DNA of 64,000 nt from Fundidesulfovibrio putealis DSM 16056 (GTDB taxonomy: Bacteria > Desulfobacterota > Desulfovibrionia > Desulfovibrionales > Desulfovibrionaceae). Positions 8,540-17,948 of the stretch are shown here, one piece after another. The notes below the pieces were generated by a model that saw only the letters and a list, made by a program, of their open reading frames with translations, had not been told where the DNA came from and did not search any database. The position numbers and the translations under genes were made by a program. How positions within the stretch are numbered: position 1 is the stretch's first letter; every line of letters begins with the position of its first letter. Location of the stretch: contig NZ_KE386885.1 of the NCBI RefSeq assembly GCF_000429325.1, positions 585,958 through 649,957 of the forward strand, read 5' to 3'.

Positions 8540-10395
8540 GCGGCCCTCCTGCCGGTATGGCGTCCCAGCACCCACAGGTTCCACAGCAGCAGGCGGTGGT
8601 CCGCTGCGCCGTCTCGATGTTCGCGCCAAACCCGCTCGACCACGGAGCGGTCGATGCACTGGGGAAGGCTCAACCCGTCGAGATCAAGCCTGCCTTCCTG
8701 GAACCACAGCCCCACGGGCGCGCCGAACCCCTTCTTCTTGCGGTGCAGGATGTCCGCAGGCAGGAGCGGCTCCAGGGCCTTTTTCAGGATGTACTTGCCC
8801 TGTCCGTCCCGGAACTTAAAGCGGTGCGGGATGCGCCGGACCAGGTCCACCAGCTCCAGGTCCAGGAAGGGGGCGCGCACCTCCAGAGAATTCAACATGC
8901 TGGCGCGGTCCACCTTCACCAGGATTGCGTCCTGGAGATACAGCTTGGCGTAGAATTCCAGGGTCTTGTCCACGAGGTCCGGGGCCACGCAGTCGTCCCA
9001 GGCCTCGATGGCCTCGGAGTAGACCTCCTCCGGGTCGCAGGGCTCGGCGAACAGCTCGGCCAGCAGTGCGGGCTCCACGGGGCCGAGCCACACCGGGTTC
9101 CACAGGCGCTTGTCCTGCGACAGTCCGGCCAGGAACCGGTTCACCTTGAAGGAGAAGTGCATGTTGGAGTGGCCCACGGGCAGGCGCGCCGCGAGAAGTC
9201 GCAGGGCCTGATGCACGGGCCTGGGGCACAGGGCGGCGTAGCCCTCGGCAGCGCGCAGGGCCTTGAAGGGGTCGTAGCCAGCGAAGAGTTCGTCCGCGCC
9301 GTCGCCGCCCAGGGCCACGGTGACGTGTTTTCGCGTCTCGCGGCAGAGTAGGTACGTGGGCAGAAGAGAGCTGTCGCCCATGGGCTCGTCCAGGCGGGCA
9401 GCGATGTCCGGCAGGATGCCGAGCGCCGTGGAGAGGCTCAGGACCTCCTGGCTGTGCGCCGTGCCGAAGAGCGCAGCCGCGCGGCTGCTGTAGGCGGATT
9501 CGTCGAAGCTCGCTTCGGTGAAGCCGATGGAGAAGGTGCGAAGCCCGGCGACGCGTCTGGCCGCCAGGGCGGTGATGGCCGAAGAATCGATGCCGCCGGA
9601 CAGGAACACGCCCAGGGGCACGTCGCTCATGAGGCGGCGCGCCACGGCCTTGTCCAGAAGCTCGCGGATCTGTTCGCCCCATTGGGCCTCGGGATCGGCG
9701 GGCAGGGTGTCGAACGGCTCGATGCGATAGGTCCAGTAGCGCGACAGGCGAGACGAGAAATCATCCAGGTTCACCAGCAGGTTGCATCCGCCGGGGAGCT
9801 TGCGCACTCCGGCGTACAGGCTGCCAGGGGCCGGGATGAAGCCGTAGGCGAAGTATTTCCTGAGTGCGCCGTGATCCAGCCCGGTCGGCACCTCGAGGTG
9901 TTCCAGCAGGGCGGAGAGCTCCGAGGCGAAGGCCAGGAATCCGGGGCGCAGGTGGTAATACAGGGGTTTCTTGCCGAAGCGGTCGCGCGAAAGAAGCAGC
10001 TCGCTGCGCTCGGCGTCGTAGAGGGCGAAGGCCCACATGCCGCTCAAGCGTTCGGTCAGGTCCTGGCCCCACTCCCGGTAGCCGTGCAGGAGCACTTCCG
10101 TGTCGCAGTGGCTGGTCTGGAAGCGGTGGCCTTTGGCTTCAAGCTCGCGGCGCAGCTCCTGGTGGTTATAGATTTCGCCGTTGAAGGTGACGCACAACCC
10201 TTCGTCCAGCGTGGCCATGGGCTGGGCTCCGCTCACGATGTCCACGATGGCCAGCCTGCGGTGCCCCAGGTGCAGCCCGTGGCGCGGATGGAAGCTGGTT
10301 CCCTGGCCGTCCGGCCCGCGATAGGCCATCCGGGCGTTCATGGCCGCGAGTACGGCCTCGTCGCCCGGGCCAGCGAAACCGCAGATGCCGCACAT
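8536..10395 (-). CDS. asnB: Asparagine synthetase-type glutamine amidotransferase (copy 2)
   Basis: The 619-residue protein has Cys2 (MCGICGF), NGEIYN at 72-77, the PP-loop SGGIDSS at 266-272 and GDGADELFAGY in the synthetase domain, so both half-reactions should be intact. It differs clearly from copy 1 in length and sequence (for example RRLMSDVPLGVFL against RIRLMSEVPLGAHL), so this is not a recent tandem duplication. It is translationally coupled to the downstream methyltransferase and lies 7 bases after a GT2 gene. The likely role is amidation of a sugar acid or amino-acid substituent on the glycan, or asparagine synthesis. Confidence 0.9.
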   Translation of the reverse strand: MCGICGFAGPGDEAVLAAMNARMAYRGPDGQGTSFHPRHGLHLGHRRLAIVDIVSGAQPMATLDEGLCVTFNGEIYNHQELRRELEAKGHRFQTSHCDTEVLLHGYREWGQDLTERLSGMWAFALYDAERSELLLSRDRFGKKPLYYHLRPGFLAFASELSALLEHLEVPTGLDHGALRKYFAYGFIPAPGSLYAGVRKLPGGCNLLVNLDDFSSRLSRYWTYRIEPFDTLPADPEAQWGEQIRELLDKAVARRLMSDVPLGVFLSGGIDSSAITALAARRVAGLRTFSIGFTEASFDESAYSSRAAALFGTAHSQEVLSLSTALGILPDIAARLDEPMGDSSLLPTYLLCRETRKHVTVALGGDGADELFAGYDPFKALRAAEGYAALCPRPVHQALRLLAARLPVGHSNMHFSFKVNRFLAGLSQDKRLWNPVWLGPVEPALLAELFAEPCDPEEVYSEAIEAWDDCVAPDLVDKTLEFYAKLYLQDAILVKVDRASMLNSLEVRAPFLDLELVDLVRRIPHRFKFRDGQGKYILKKALEPLLPADILHRKKKGFGAPVGLWFQEGRLDLDGLSLPQCIDRSVVERVWREHRDGAADHRLLLWNLWVLGRHTGRRAA

Positions 10396-10402
10396 GAGAG
10401 GG

Positions 10403-11365
10403 TCAGTCCCCGTTTTCGCAGTTGCGGGTGCGGTCCACGATGTATGTCGGCTTGTTCTGCGACTCGTGGTAGGTCCGCATCAGAATCTCCGCGATCAGCC
10501 CCATGAAGATGGACATGAAGCCCATCAGCGTGAACAGGGTCACGGCCATGGGCAGGGGCGTCTCGATGAAGCTCTTGTTGGCGAAGATCTTCAGGTACAG
10601 CATGAGGCCGAACAGCAGAAACGAGATGAGGAACGTGACCAGCCCGAACCCGCCGAACAGGTACATGGGCTTGTGCGCAAACTTGTCCAGGAATTTGACG
10701 ACGATAAGGTCCAGGATGACCTTTATGGTGCGGTCGAACCCGTACTTGGAGACCCCGTGCACGCGCGGATAGTGGGTGACGCCCACCTCGGTGACCTTGG
10801 CTCCCTGCCAGGCCGCGTAGATGGGCACGAAGCGGTGCATCTCGCCGTAGAGCTTCACGTTCTTGATGATGGCCTTGCGATAGGCTTTCAGCGAACAGCC
10901 GTAGTCGTGCAGATGCACCCCTGAGATGAAGGAGATCAGGCGGTTGGCCATGCGGCTGGGAAGGTTGCGCTTCAGGGGGTGGTCCTGGCGGTCTTTGCGC
11001 CAGCCGGAGACCACGTCGTAGCCCTCGGCCAGCTTGGCCAGGAGCTTGGGGATGTCGTGGGGGTCGTTCTGGAGGTCGCCGTCCATGGGGATGAGGATGT
11101 CCCCGGTGGCTGCGTCGATCCCCGCCATCATGGCCGGGGTCTGGCCGAAGTTGCGGCGCAGGTGGATGACCTTCAGGCGGTTGTCGGACTTGGCCAGCTC
11201 CTTCAGGCGCTGGGCCGTGTTGTCGGTGGAGCCGTCGTCCACGATGATCACCTCGTAGGGCTGGCCCATGGAGTCCAGGGCTTCGGTGATCTTCTGGTGC
11301 AGGGGGAGGACGTTGTCCTCCTCGTTGTACACGGGGATGATGATGGAGAGTGATTGTTCTTTCAT
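10403..11365 (-). CDS. GT2 glycosyltransferase, DPM1/ArnC type with two C-terminal membrane spans
   Basis: The 320-residue protein has an N-terminal GT-A domain with IIPVYNEEDN, VDDGSTDNT and the metal-binding MDGDLQNDP. Two hydrophobic spans follow at roughly 230-255 and 265-290. This is the layout of dolichol/undecaprenyl-phosphate sugar transferases such as ArnC and GtrB, which load a sugar onto a polyprenyl carrier. The membrane protein encoded immediately upstream (11401-13452) could use that lipid-linked sugar as donor. The pairing is inferred from order and from the known GtrB/ArnT logic. Confidence 0.88.
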   Translation of the reverse strand: MKEQSLSIIIPVYNEEDNVLPLHQKITEALDSMGQPYEVIIVDDGSTDNTAQRLKELAKSDNRLKVIHLRRNFGQTPAMMAGIDAATGDILIPMDGDLQNDPHDIPKLLAKLAEGYDVVSGWRKDRQDHPLKRNLPSRMANRLISFISGVHLHDYGCSLKAYRKAIIKNVKLYGEMHRFVPIYAAWQGAKVTEVGVTHYPRVHGVSKYGFDRTIKVILDLIVVKFLDKFAHKPMYLFGGFGLVTFLISFLLFGLMLYLKIFANKSFIETPLPMAVTLFTLMGFMSIFMGLIAEILMRTYHESQNKPTYIVDRTRNCENGD

Positions 11366-11400
11366 GCTGGGCTCGGACTACACCACAAGTGCTTTGGGCA

Positions 11401-13452
11401 TCAACCCTCACCGGCCTGGGAGGAATTGCCGATGCGGGCGGGACGAAGGTCGATGAGGAAGGCGCCGGGACGCAGGGGGATGCGCGGGAAACGGGACGCG
11501 TCCAGGACGGCGAACCCGCCCGTCAGAAGATCACGGCCTTGGGTCAGGGCCTTGATTGCTGCGCCGAAAGGCTCGAAGAACGGTTTTGCGGCGAGAAACT
11601 CTTTCGTGAAATGCGCCTCGTCCACCACCAGGAAGTCCACGCCGAACTCGCGCGCGAACCGGACCACAGCGTCCGCGTCGCTGGCGTAATAGGCGGCGAA
11701 GAAGCCGTCCAGGCGCGGGGACAGCTGCGCCCAGAAGCCCCGGCTCCAGGGGTGGGCCAGTTCGAAGGTGGCCAGGGCGTTTCTCCGGGCGAAAGTCATC
11801 ACGTTGTCCATGAGCTCCGGGTGTCCGGCCAGCATGGCGTTCTTGGGCGTGGCTGCCTCCACGGCGGCGTAGAGGGGCGCGTCAGCCGAATAGTCGTACA
11901 GGGCCACGTTTTTCAGGCGCAGTGCGCCGAGCGCCGCCACGGCCAGGATCAGGCACACTGCGGCGGTTCTGCCGGGCTTGAGGCGAGTCACCGCCCCGGC
12001 CAGACAGGCCGAGAGGAGGATCGCGTAGAGCAGGTTGACCGGGTACTGCATGTAGCGGTCCGGCACGAAGAGCGTGAAGGCCATGAGCCGCGCCGCGATG
12101 TAGAAGGCCAGGAAGGACCCGCCCAGCACGGCCAGGGGCTTGAGGGAAGAGGCGAGGGCGCGCCAGTTCACGGCGCGCGCGCCGAAATACAGCAGCGGGG
12201 CCAGCACCACGAGGCTCAGGATTCCGGGGATGAGGCCGTACTCCTTGAACAGGCCGATGCGCTCGAAGGGGTAGTACACCACGTCCAGGAAGGGATTCGG
12301 AAGCGGGACGAGGTCCAGGCGTCCCTCCGGGCCGAACTCCGGCCTTCCGGTCGCCTCGGCCAGGGAGACCAGGGGGCCGAAGCCCTGGTCCTGGGGCTTG
12401 ATACCGTTCAGGTAGGCCATGCCTGTTGCCAGGAGCAGGACCAGCAGCGTGACACCCAGCTTGAGCTTTGCCGAACCTTCCAAGCCGACGCGCAAGCGCT
12501 GGATGGCCGAGAGGAAGATCGCCGGGGCGCAGGGCAGGTAGATGTACGGGATGCAGCCGCCCAAGGCCAGGGTGGAGACGCTCCCCGGCCTGCGCCTGAG
12601 AAGCCCGAGCACAGCCAGGGCCAGCAGGGGGCTTGCGAAGGCGCGGGCCAGCCCGCCAGAGATGTTCTCCAGGAAAAACGGCATGAGCCAGGCCATGGCC
12701 GCCATGGCCCAGGCCTGGGAGCGGCCGCCGAACACGCGCCCCAGCGCGAACATGGCCAGGCACTGGCACAGGAAGAGAATGCCGCTGAGGATCTTGGTGA
12801 ACTGCACCGGGTTGAAGAAATTGACCGTCTGTCCGGAAGACGGGTACGTCGGCGCACCCGGCGAAGCGCTCGATAGGGAACCCGGCGGGGAGCCGGGTGA
12901 AGAGCCGATCTGCGGCGCGGCCCCGGATGAGCCCGAAGCCCCGGAAGCACCTGAACTGCCAGATGCTCCAAGCTTCGTCCCGACCCAGGACCCGAACTCG
13001 TAGCACATGTTGACGCCCATGGTCACATAGGCCTCGGCGTAGTCGTTCAGCAGGGTCTTGGGGTACAGGTCCGGCTCGGCGTAGCGCTGCATCCAGTAGA
13101 CCTGTTGGCGCACGTCGTCGTTTATGGCGTAGGGGTTCACGAACCCCTGCCAGTGGGCGAAGAGAAATACCGCCAGGGACAAGAGCGCCACCGCGAGCCA
13201 GTCCGCGCGGGTGACGGCCCCCTTGCCGGACAGGGCCGGATCCCTTGGGAGGGCGGATGCCAGCCCCTGCCCGCCATCTGCGCCCGGTGTCCGGGCCTGA
13301 ATGGCCTGAGTCGGCGGAAGTTGCTGGCCGTGCGGCATCGTATTGAGGTCCGGCGTCACGTGCGAACGGGAGAGTGTGAATAGTTGGTCGGGCCGCCCTT
13401 GTCCTGGAGGGCAGGGACGGCCTGGGGCACGGATATCCGGGCGTCCGGGCAT
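11401..13452 (-). CDS. Polytopic membrane protein, possible lipid-linked-sugar transferase, with a Gly/Ser-rich insert
   Basis: This encodes up to 683 residues with about ten hydrophobic spans after residue 85 and a soluble C-terminal domain (about 530-683). A first-loop Asp pair (AINDDVRQQ, about 110-114) resembles the acidic catalytic motif of GT-C enzymes. Residues 162-207 (bases 12832-12969) are an unusual Gly/Ser/Ala/Pro run between the first loop and the next span. The start is doubtful: the first 38 residues are Pro/Arg-rich and look non-coding, and M39 (ATG at 13338) is an alternative; neither has a clear ribosome-binding site. It lies between the bCerS-like gene and the GT2 gene. The specific function is unknown. 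Confidence 0.75.
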   Translation of the reverse strand: MPGRPDIRAPGRPCPPGQGRPDQLFTLSRSHVTPDLNTMPHGQQLPPTQAIQARTPGADGGQGLASALPRDPALSGKGAVTRADWLAVALLSLAVFLFAHWQGFVNPYAINDDVRQQVYWMQRYAEPDLYPKTLLNDYAEAYVTMGVNMCYEFGSWVGTKLGASGSSGASGASGSSGAAPQIGSSPGSPPGSLSSASPGAPTYPSSGQTVNFFNPVQFTKILSGILFLCQCLAMFALGRVFGGRSQAWAMAAMAWLMPFFLENISGGLARAFASPLLALAVLGLLRRRPGSVSTLALGGCIPYIYLPCAPAIFLSAIQRLRVGLEGSAKLKLGVTLLVLLLATGMAYLNGIKPQDQGFGPLVSLAEATGRPEFGPEGRLDLVPLPNPFLDVVYYPFERIGLFKEYGLIPGILSLVVLAPLLYFGARAVNWRALASSLKPLAVLGGSFLAFYIAARLMAFTLFVPDRYMQYPVNLLYAILLSACLAGAVTRLKPGRTAAVCLILAVAALGALRLKNVALYDYSADAPLYAAVEAATPKNAMLAGHPELMDNVMTFARRNALATFELAHPWSRGFWAQLSPRLDGFFAAYYASDADAVVRFAREFGVDFLVVDEAHFTKEFLAAKPFFEPFGAAIKALTQGRDLLTGGFAVLDASRFPRIPLRPGAFLIDLRPARIGNSSQAGEG

Positions 13453-13485
13453 GCGCCGGAGCCGGAGCCTGGGGCAGGTCCCGGC

Positions 13486-14613
13486 TCAGATCTCGCGGTC
13501 ATAGAGACGGAATGTCCGCCACTTCCTGCCGCCGAACATCTGGAGGGTCTTGTTCCACTTGATGAGCGACTCGGGAATCAGCGAGCAGTCGCACCAGATG
13601 CCGTTCTTCTTCCACTTGCTGAGCGTTATCATGATGTTCATGATGAGCGCGTAGTGGAGCTTGCGCCACTGGTGGGACTTCTTCACGCCGATGATGATGG
13701 CGCGCGAAGCCTTGAGCGGCGCGATGCGGCAGTCGTACAGCAGGCGCAGCATGCCCAGCCAGTCGAGCTTGCCACGGGTCTTGTGCAGGGTGTGGTTGAT
13801 GTCGGGCGCGACCACGCTGAAGGCCAGGATCTCGCCGTTCTCCTCCACGAAGCTGACAAGCTCGGGGCGCAGGATGGGCTTTAATTGCAGGAAGATGTCG
13901 TTGAACTGACGTTCTGTCAGGGGGACGTGGCCCCAGTTCTTGTCCCAGAGGGTGTTGAACATGTCCAGCACTTCCGGGGCGCGCCGTATGAACTCGCTGG
14001 TCTTGCCCTGGGTGATGGTCAGTCCGGCGGCGTTCATGATGTCGTCGCGGCGTTTGACCAGCTCTTCGTAGGGCATGGGCATCTCGTCGATGATGTAGCC
14101 GAACCAGTCGAAGGCCTTCCTGAATCCCCAGTTTTCCACGAGCTTCTCGTAGTACGGGGGATTGTAGCTGTGAAACATGACCGGCCGCTCGCCGTAGCCC
14201 TGGATGAGAAGCCCCACCTCGTCGTAGATGCCAAACGACAGCGGCCCGTGCAGCTTGGTCTTGCCCCTGGCGCGCACCCAGTCCGCAGCGGTCGTAAACA
14301 GCGTGTCGGCAATGTCCTGGTCATCGATGCACTCGAAGAACCCGAAGAAGCCGGTGTCCTTGTCGTGGTGCTTCTCGTAGGCGAAGTTCAGGTGGGCGCT
14401 GATGCGCCCCACGATCCTGTCACCGTCCTTGGCCAGGAACAGCTGGACCTCGCCCACTTCATAGAAGGGTCCGGTCTTGGGGTCCAGGAAGGAGCGCAGG
14501 TGGGGAATGACGGGGGGGACCCAATAGGGGTCCCCCTCATAGATGGAAAACGGAAACTGGATGAAGTCTTCCATGTCCTTGGCGCTGGACACGGGGACGA
14601 TGCGTGCGGGCAT
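13486..14613 (-). CDS. GNAT-fold acyltransferase of the YghO / bacterial ceramide synthase-like family
   Basis: The 375-residue protein opens with the family signature FIQFPFSIYEGDPYWVPP, followed by the DRIVGRISAHLN strand of a GNAT fold and a second GNAT-like half. E. coli YghO and the GNAT-type bacterial ceramide synthase (bCerS) of Caulobacter, which N-acylates a sphingoid base, belong to this family from memory. Its stop is one base from the HlyD gene start, and an alpha-oxoamine synthase lies in the same transcription unit. N-acylation of a long-chain amine is therefore the leading hypothesis. The family call is good; the substrate is inferred. Confidence 0.75.
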   Translation of the reverse strand: MPARIVPVSSAKDMEDFIQFPFSIYEGDPYWVPPVIPHLRSFLDPKTGPFYEVGEVQLFLAKDGDRIVGRISAHLNFAYEKHHDKDTGFFGFFECIDDQDIADTLFTTAADWVRARGKTKLHGPLSFGIYDEVGLLIQGYGERPVMFHSYNPPYYEKLVENWGFRKAFDWFGYIIDEMPMPYEELVKRRDDIMNAAGLTITQGKTSEFIRRAPEVLDMFNTLWDKNWGHVPLTERQFNDIFLQLKPILRPELVSFVEENGEILAFSVVAPDINHTLHKTRGKLDWLGMLRLLYDCRIAPLKASRAIIIGVKKSHQWRKLHYALIMNIMITLSKWKKNGIWCDCSLIPESLIKWNKTLQMFGGRKWRTFRLYDREI

Positions 14614-14614
14614 A

Positions 14615-15562
14615 TTATTTCTTCGGTATGATGGTGACCTGCGCCTTGAGACCTTCCTTCAGGGAATAGTCGGCGTTGGGCAGGGTGAGCTCGATTTCAT
14701 AGTAGGAAGGCTGCTGCAGGGCCGTGGGCAGCGGAGCCCAGGGGATGCGGCTGACCGTGGCCACGAACTCCTTGCCGGGGATGGAGTCGAAGCTGACCTT
14801 GGCCTGGTCGCCCAGCTTCAGGCGCAGGGCCTCGATCTCGTGCACCTGGGCGCGGATGAGGATGGGGTCCAGGAGGCCCACCTGGAAGAGCTCCACGTCG
14901 CGCGCCAGCTTCACGCCCTTGCGAAGCTCCGGGTTGATCCACAGGATGTACCCATCGGTGGGAGACTTCACGATGCCTTCGTTGGGCAGCACACCGAAGT
15001 TGGCCTTGGGGCCGAAGCGTTCGCGGGTGAGCTCCAGGCGCTGCTGGGCCTGCTCCCTCTCCGAGGCGAGCTTTTCCTGAAGGGCCACGCGCTGCTTCTC
15101 CAGCACGTCGATCTCCTGGGCGTTCTGCACCAGCGCCTGGGAGGTGGCCATGTTCTGCTTCTCCATGACCTCCAGCTCTTTGCGCTTCATGCGGAGCTTG
15201 TCGATGTCCTTGCCGGCGGTGGCCAGCTGGTGCTCCATGTCCTTGACGCTGGCCAGGGACAGGGCGCGCTTTTCAGACATGCGGGTTTCCAGCGGGATTT
15301 CGAAGGTGGCCAGGATTTCGTCCTTTTTCACCTTCTGGCCGATGGCCATGGGCATGGACATGATCTGCGAGGTGTAGGGCAGCTGCACGGTCAGCTTGAG
15401 CGGGCTGTAGAGCTTGCCGGAGAAGATGATCTCCTGGGCCAGGGGCGAGGGCTCGGCTGCCTTGGCGGCCGGAGCCGGGGCAGGAGCGGCCTGCTGGGCC
15501 AGGGCCGCGCCAGTGGCGGCCAGGCTAAGGACAAGGGCGATGAAGAGGGTGCGCATGGTCAT
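14615..15562 (-). CDS. HlyD/MFP-type periplasmic adaptor of a tripartite exporter
   Basis: The 315-residue protein has an N-terminal signal sequence ending near an ALAQQ site and an Ala/Pro-rich linker. Lipoyl-like half-motifs (GQKVKKDEIL, then SPTDGYILW) flank a long alpha-helical hairpin rich in Lys, Glu and Gln (about 95-180). Beta-barrel and membrane-proximal segments follow. Such adaptors bridge an inner-membrane ABC permease to a TolC channel. GGGAGA stands about 8 bases before the ATG at 15562, and the TolC-like gene ends 3 bases upstream. With the three genes upstream it forms a complete ABC-adaptor-channel set. Confidence 0.88.
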   Translation of the reverse strand: MTMRTLFIALVLSLAATGAALAQQAAPAPAPAAKAAEPSPLAQEIIFSGKLYSPLKLTVQLPYTSQIMSMPMAIGQKVKKDEILATFEIPLETRMSEKRALSLASVKDMEHQLATAGKDIDKLRMKRKELEVMEKQNMATSQALVQNAQEIDVLEKQRVALQEKLASEREQAQQRLELTRERFGPKANFGVLPNEGIVKSPTDGYILWINPELRKGVKLARDVELFQVGLLDPILIRAQVHEIEALRLKLGDQAKVSFDSIPGKEFVATVSRIPWAPLPTALQQPSYYEIELTLPNADYSLKEGLKAQVTIIPKK

Positions 15563-15565
15563 GCG

Positions 15566-17233
15566 TTATTTCTCCCAGGCGGCGACGTCGATGTACTGAC
15601 CCTGGAGGTCGCCGGAAAGGTGCTTGAGGGACAAGAGCGCGATGTCGCGCTTGACCTGTTGGAGAAGCTGCTGCTGCTTTGCGTCGTAGAAGGCGTTGCG
15701 GTCGGTGACCAGCTTGTCGAAGTCCAGCTGACCGGTTTTGTAGCGGTATTCGGCCTGCTCATCCTGAAGCTTGGCCAGATCGGCCTTGGAGCTGGCCAGC
15801 AGCAGATCGGAGCTGGTGGTCTGGTATTCGGACATGGCCTTCTGCACCAGCACGATGACCTCGAACTCCTTGGCCTTGGCGGCGGCCTGGAGCTGATCGA
15901 GCTTCTTGTACTGGCGCGATATCTCGCGGCCCTTGGTCCAGTAGTCCAGCGGCATGCTGATGTTGATGCCGGGATAGAACGGGAAGCCGTTGTTCTGGGC
16001 GTTGGAGGAGGTGTTGTTGAAGGCGTCCACGGTCTGGAAGGTGAAGCCGAAGGAGGGCAGAAGCTTCACGTAGGACAGGCCGATGTTCTTCTTCTGGAGG
16101 CTCTTTTCGTATTCCTGCATGCGCAGGTCGAAGGAGTAGGCGCGCACCTTCTCGTCGGTCACGTCGGCGGGGCTGAACTTGCCCAGGATCTGCTGCTTGG
16201 CGGCGGCCACGTCGAGCTCAAGCTTGTTGGTGAAGGGCACGCCCAGCAGGAACTTGATGTCGTCCATGACCATGGCGCGCATGGCGTTGATCTTGTCGTC
16301 CTCGGCCTTGGCCATCTGGATGCGGGTCTCGGCGATGCGGATGTCCAGCTGGGTAGCCTGGCCCAGGCCGAGCCTGGCCTTGAAGAAGTCCAGGTTCTGC
16401 TTGGCGAGGTCCTGGCGCTTCTTGACCATTTCCTTCTGCTCCGCGATGGCGGAAAGCTGGAGGAAGTCGCTGGCCAAGCGCTTGAGGCCCTCGGCAATGA
16501 CCTTGAGGTGGCCAAGGATGGCGATGTTGGTCATCTCCTTGCGAGCCTGGACCTCGAAGCCGGAGAGCAGCGGGTTCCATTGGCCGGAGGAGAAACTGAT
16601 GGTGTAGGGCTTGTCCGTGGTTCCGTCGGTCTTGGTGGGCATGCGGAACCAGTATGTGGTGTTGATGGCGACTGTGGGCACGAAGGACGACCATGCGTCC
16701 TGCACGTCCAGGCGCTTGGTTTCGATCTCCAGCGCGGACTTCACCAGCATGGGCGACTGCACCAGGGCCACGCGCACGGCTTCGTTGAAGTCGGCGGGCT
16801 GCTTGATGGTGGTGGACATCTCCCGCATGGCGCCCGGAGGAGGCGTAGCGCCGTCGGTCTGGGCCGGAGCCTGGGCCTTCGCCTGGGTATCGCCCTTGGC
16901 GGCGTTCTTGTCGGCGGCGGGCTTCTTGGCAGAGACAGTGTCGCTGGTGTCGTTGGTTACGGGCGTGCCGGGCTGGGCCGCCTGGGTTACTGGAGCGGAG
17001 GGAAGCACCTCGGCCTGGTACTGGCGTATCTCACCGGGCTTGGCGGCGGGTTTGGTGTATACCTCGCCGGATGCCTGGGCGGTCTGCACCTGTTTTGTCT
17101 TGGTCGATTTGGCGTCGGCCTGGGTCTTCTGCTGGGCCATTGCCGCTCCCGCGAAGGCCAGCAGGAAACAGAGAAGGACGGCCAGGGCCGCTGCTGCGCG
17201 GCGGTGCTTATGCGGACCGAAAGTGCGATGCAT
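15566..17233 (-). CDS. TolC-family outer-membrane channel with a long N-terminal linker
   Basis: The 555-residue protein has a signal peptide (hydrophobic core LAVLLCFLLAFAGAAMA). A roughly 120-residue Ala/Gln/Thr/Lys-rich linker precedes two TolC repeats made of long amphipathic helices, for example around LGLGQATQLDIRIAETRIQ. TolC proteins are usually about 450-500 residues, and the linker explains the extra length. The channel would carry substrate across the outer membrane from the HlyD/MacB-like machinery encoded on either side. The gene starts 16 bases after the ABC ATPase stop. Confidence 0.88.
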   Translation of the reverse strand: MHRTFGPHKHRRAAAALAVLLCFLLAFAGAAMAQQKTQADAKSTKTKQVQTAQASGEVYTKPAAKPGEIRQYQAEVLPSAPVTQAAQPGTPVTNDTSDTVSAKKPAADKNAAKGDTQAKAQAPAQTDGATPPPGAMREMSTTIKQPADFNEAVRVALVQSPMLVKSALEIETKRLDVQDAWSSFVPTVAINTTYWFRMPTKTDGTTDKPYTISFSSGQWNPLLSGFEVQARKEMTNIAILGHLKVIAEGLKRLASDFLQLSAIAEQKEMVKKRQDLAKQNLDFFKARLGLGQATQLDIRIAETRIQMAKAEDDKINAMRAMVMDDIKFLLGVPFTNKLELDVAAAKQQILGKFSPADVTDEKVRAYSFDLRMQEYEKSLQKKNIGLSYVKLLPSFGFTFQTVDAFNNTSSNAQNNGFPFYPGINISMPLDYWTKGREISRQYKKLDQLQAAAKAKEFEVIVLVQKAMSEYQTTSSDLLLASSKADLAKLQDEQAEYRYKTGQLDFDKLVTDRNAFYDAKQQQLLQQVKRDIALLSLKHLSGDLQGQYIDVAAWEK

Positions 17234-17249
17234 CGGGATCTCCCCTGGG

Positions 17250-17948
17250 CTAGTACGTCTTGAGCATGCCTTCGGACAGAAGGCTCCTGCGGGAACAGCG
17301 GGCTGCCGTGGCTGCGTCGTGCGTGACGATGACCATGGCCACCCTGGCCTCTTCGGTGATTTTCACGAAATAATCCATGACCCTCTCGGAGTTGGCCTGG
17401 TCGAGCTGGCCGGTGGGTTCGTCGGCCAGGATGAACTCGGGCTCGTTGACCAGGGCCCTGGCGATGGACACGCGTTGGCGTTCGCCGCCGGACAGGCGGT
17501 TGGAGGGCTGGCGCACCCGGTGTTCCAGGTTGACGCGCTGCAAGGCCTCCATGATCTTGTCCGGCCTCTCCCGGCGCTTCACGCCGGTGTAGATGAGCGG
17601 CAACTCCAGGTTTTCATACACGGTGGAGTTTTCGAGCAGGTCACAGCTCTGGAACACGAAGCCCATCTTCTCGCGGCGAAAGATGGCCTGCGCGTCTCTC
17701 GAGAGCTTCAGCACGTCGATCCCGGCCACGTTGTACACGCCGCCGGTGGGCGGCTGGAAGATGCCCAGGATGAAGAGCAGCGTGGACTTGCCGGAGCCGG
17801 AGGGGCCCATGATGGCCATCATCTCGCCCCGGCGGACTTCCAGGTTTATGTCCTTTAGCACCGAGATCTTCTCCGTGCCGGAGATGTAGTCCTTGGTGAG
17901 GTGCTGGATGTCGATGACCAGCTCCTTGTCTTTCTTGACGTTATTCAT
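17250..17948 (-). CDS. MacB/LolD-type ABC transporter ATP-binding protein
   Basis: The 232-residue protein has Walker A GPSGSGKST at about 48-56, the signature LSGGERQRVSIARAL, Walker B FILADEPTGQLD and a switch His (VIVTHD). I chose the ATG at 17948 because the N-terminus (MNNVKKDKE) then matches LolD/MacB-type ATPases and overlaps the permease stop by 8 bases. The longer open frame to 18029 lies inside the permease gene. It powers the separate MacB-like permease encoded upstream, so ATPase and permease are split here, whereas in MacB they are fused. Confidence 0.92.
   Translation of the reverse strand: MNNVKKDKELVIDIQHLTKDYISGTEKISVLKDINLEVRRGEMMAIMGPSGSGKSTLLFILGIFQPPTGGVYNVAGIDVLKLSRDAQAIFRREKMGFVFQSCDLLENSTVYENLELPLIYTGVKRRERPDKIMEALQRVNLEHRVRQPSNRLSGGERQRVSIARALVNEPEFILADEPTGQLDQANSERVMDYFVKITEEARVAMVIVTHDAATAARCSRRSLLSEGMLKTY

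Noticed and set aside
8540-8659. Extension of the methyltransferase frame upstream of ATG 8539
   Set aside because: The added residues lie within the amidotransferase gene. AGGAGGG and the ATGA overlap support ATG 8539.
14543-17263. 906-codon plus-strand open frame, and similar long antisense frames such as 1285-3444
   Set aside because: They lie exactly opposite well-supported genes (HlyD/TolC and GGDEF-EAL). Their composition is typical of GC-rich shadow frames, with no domain match.
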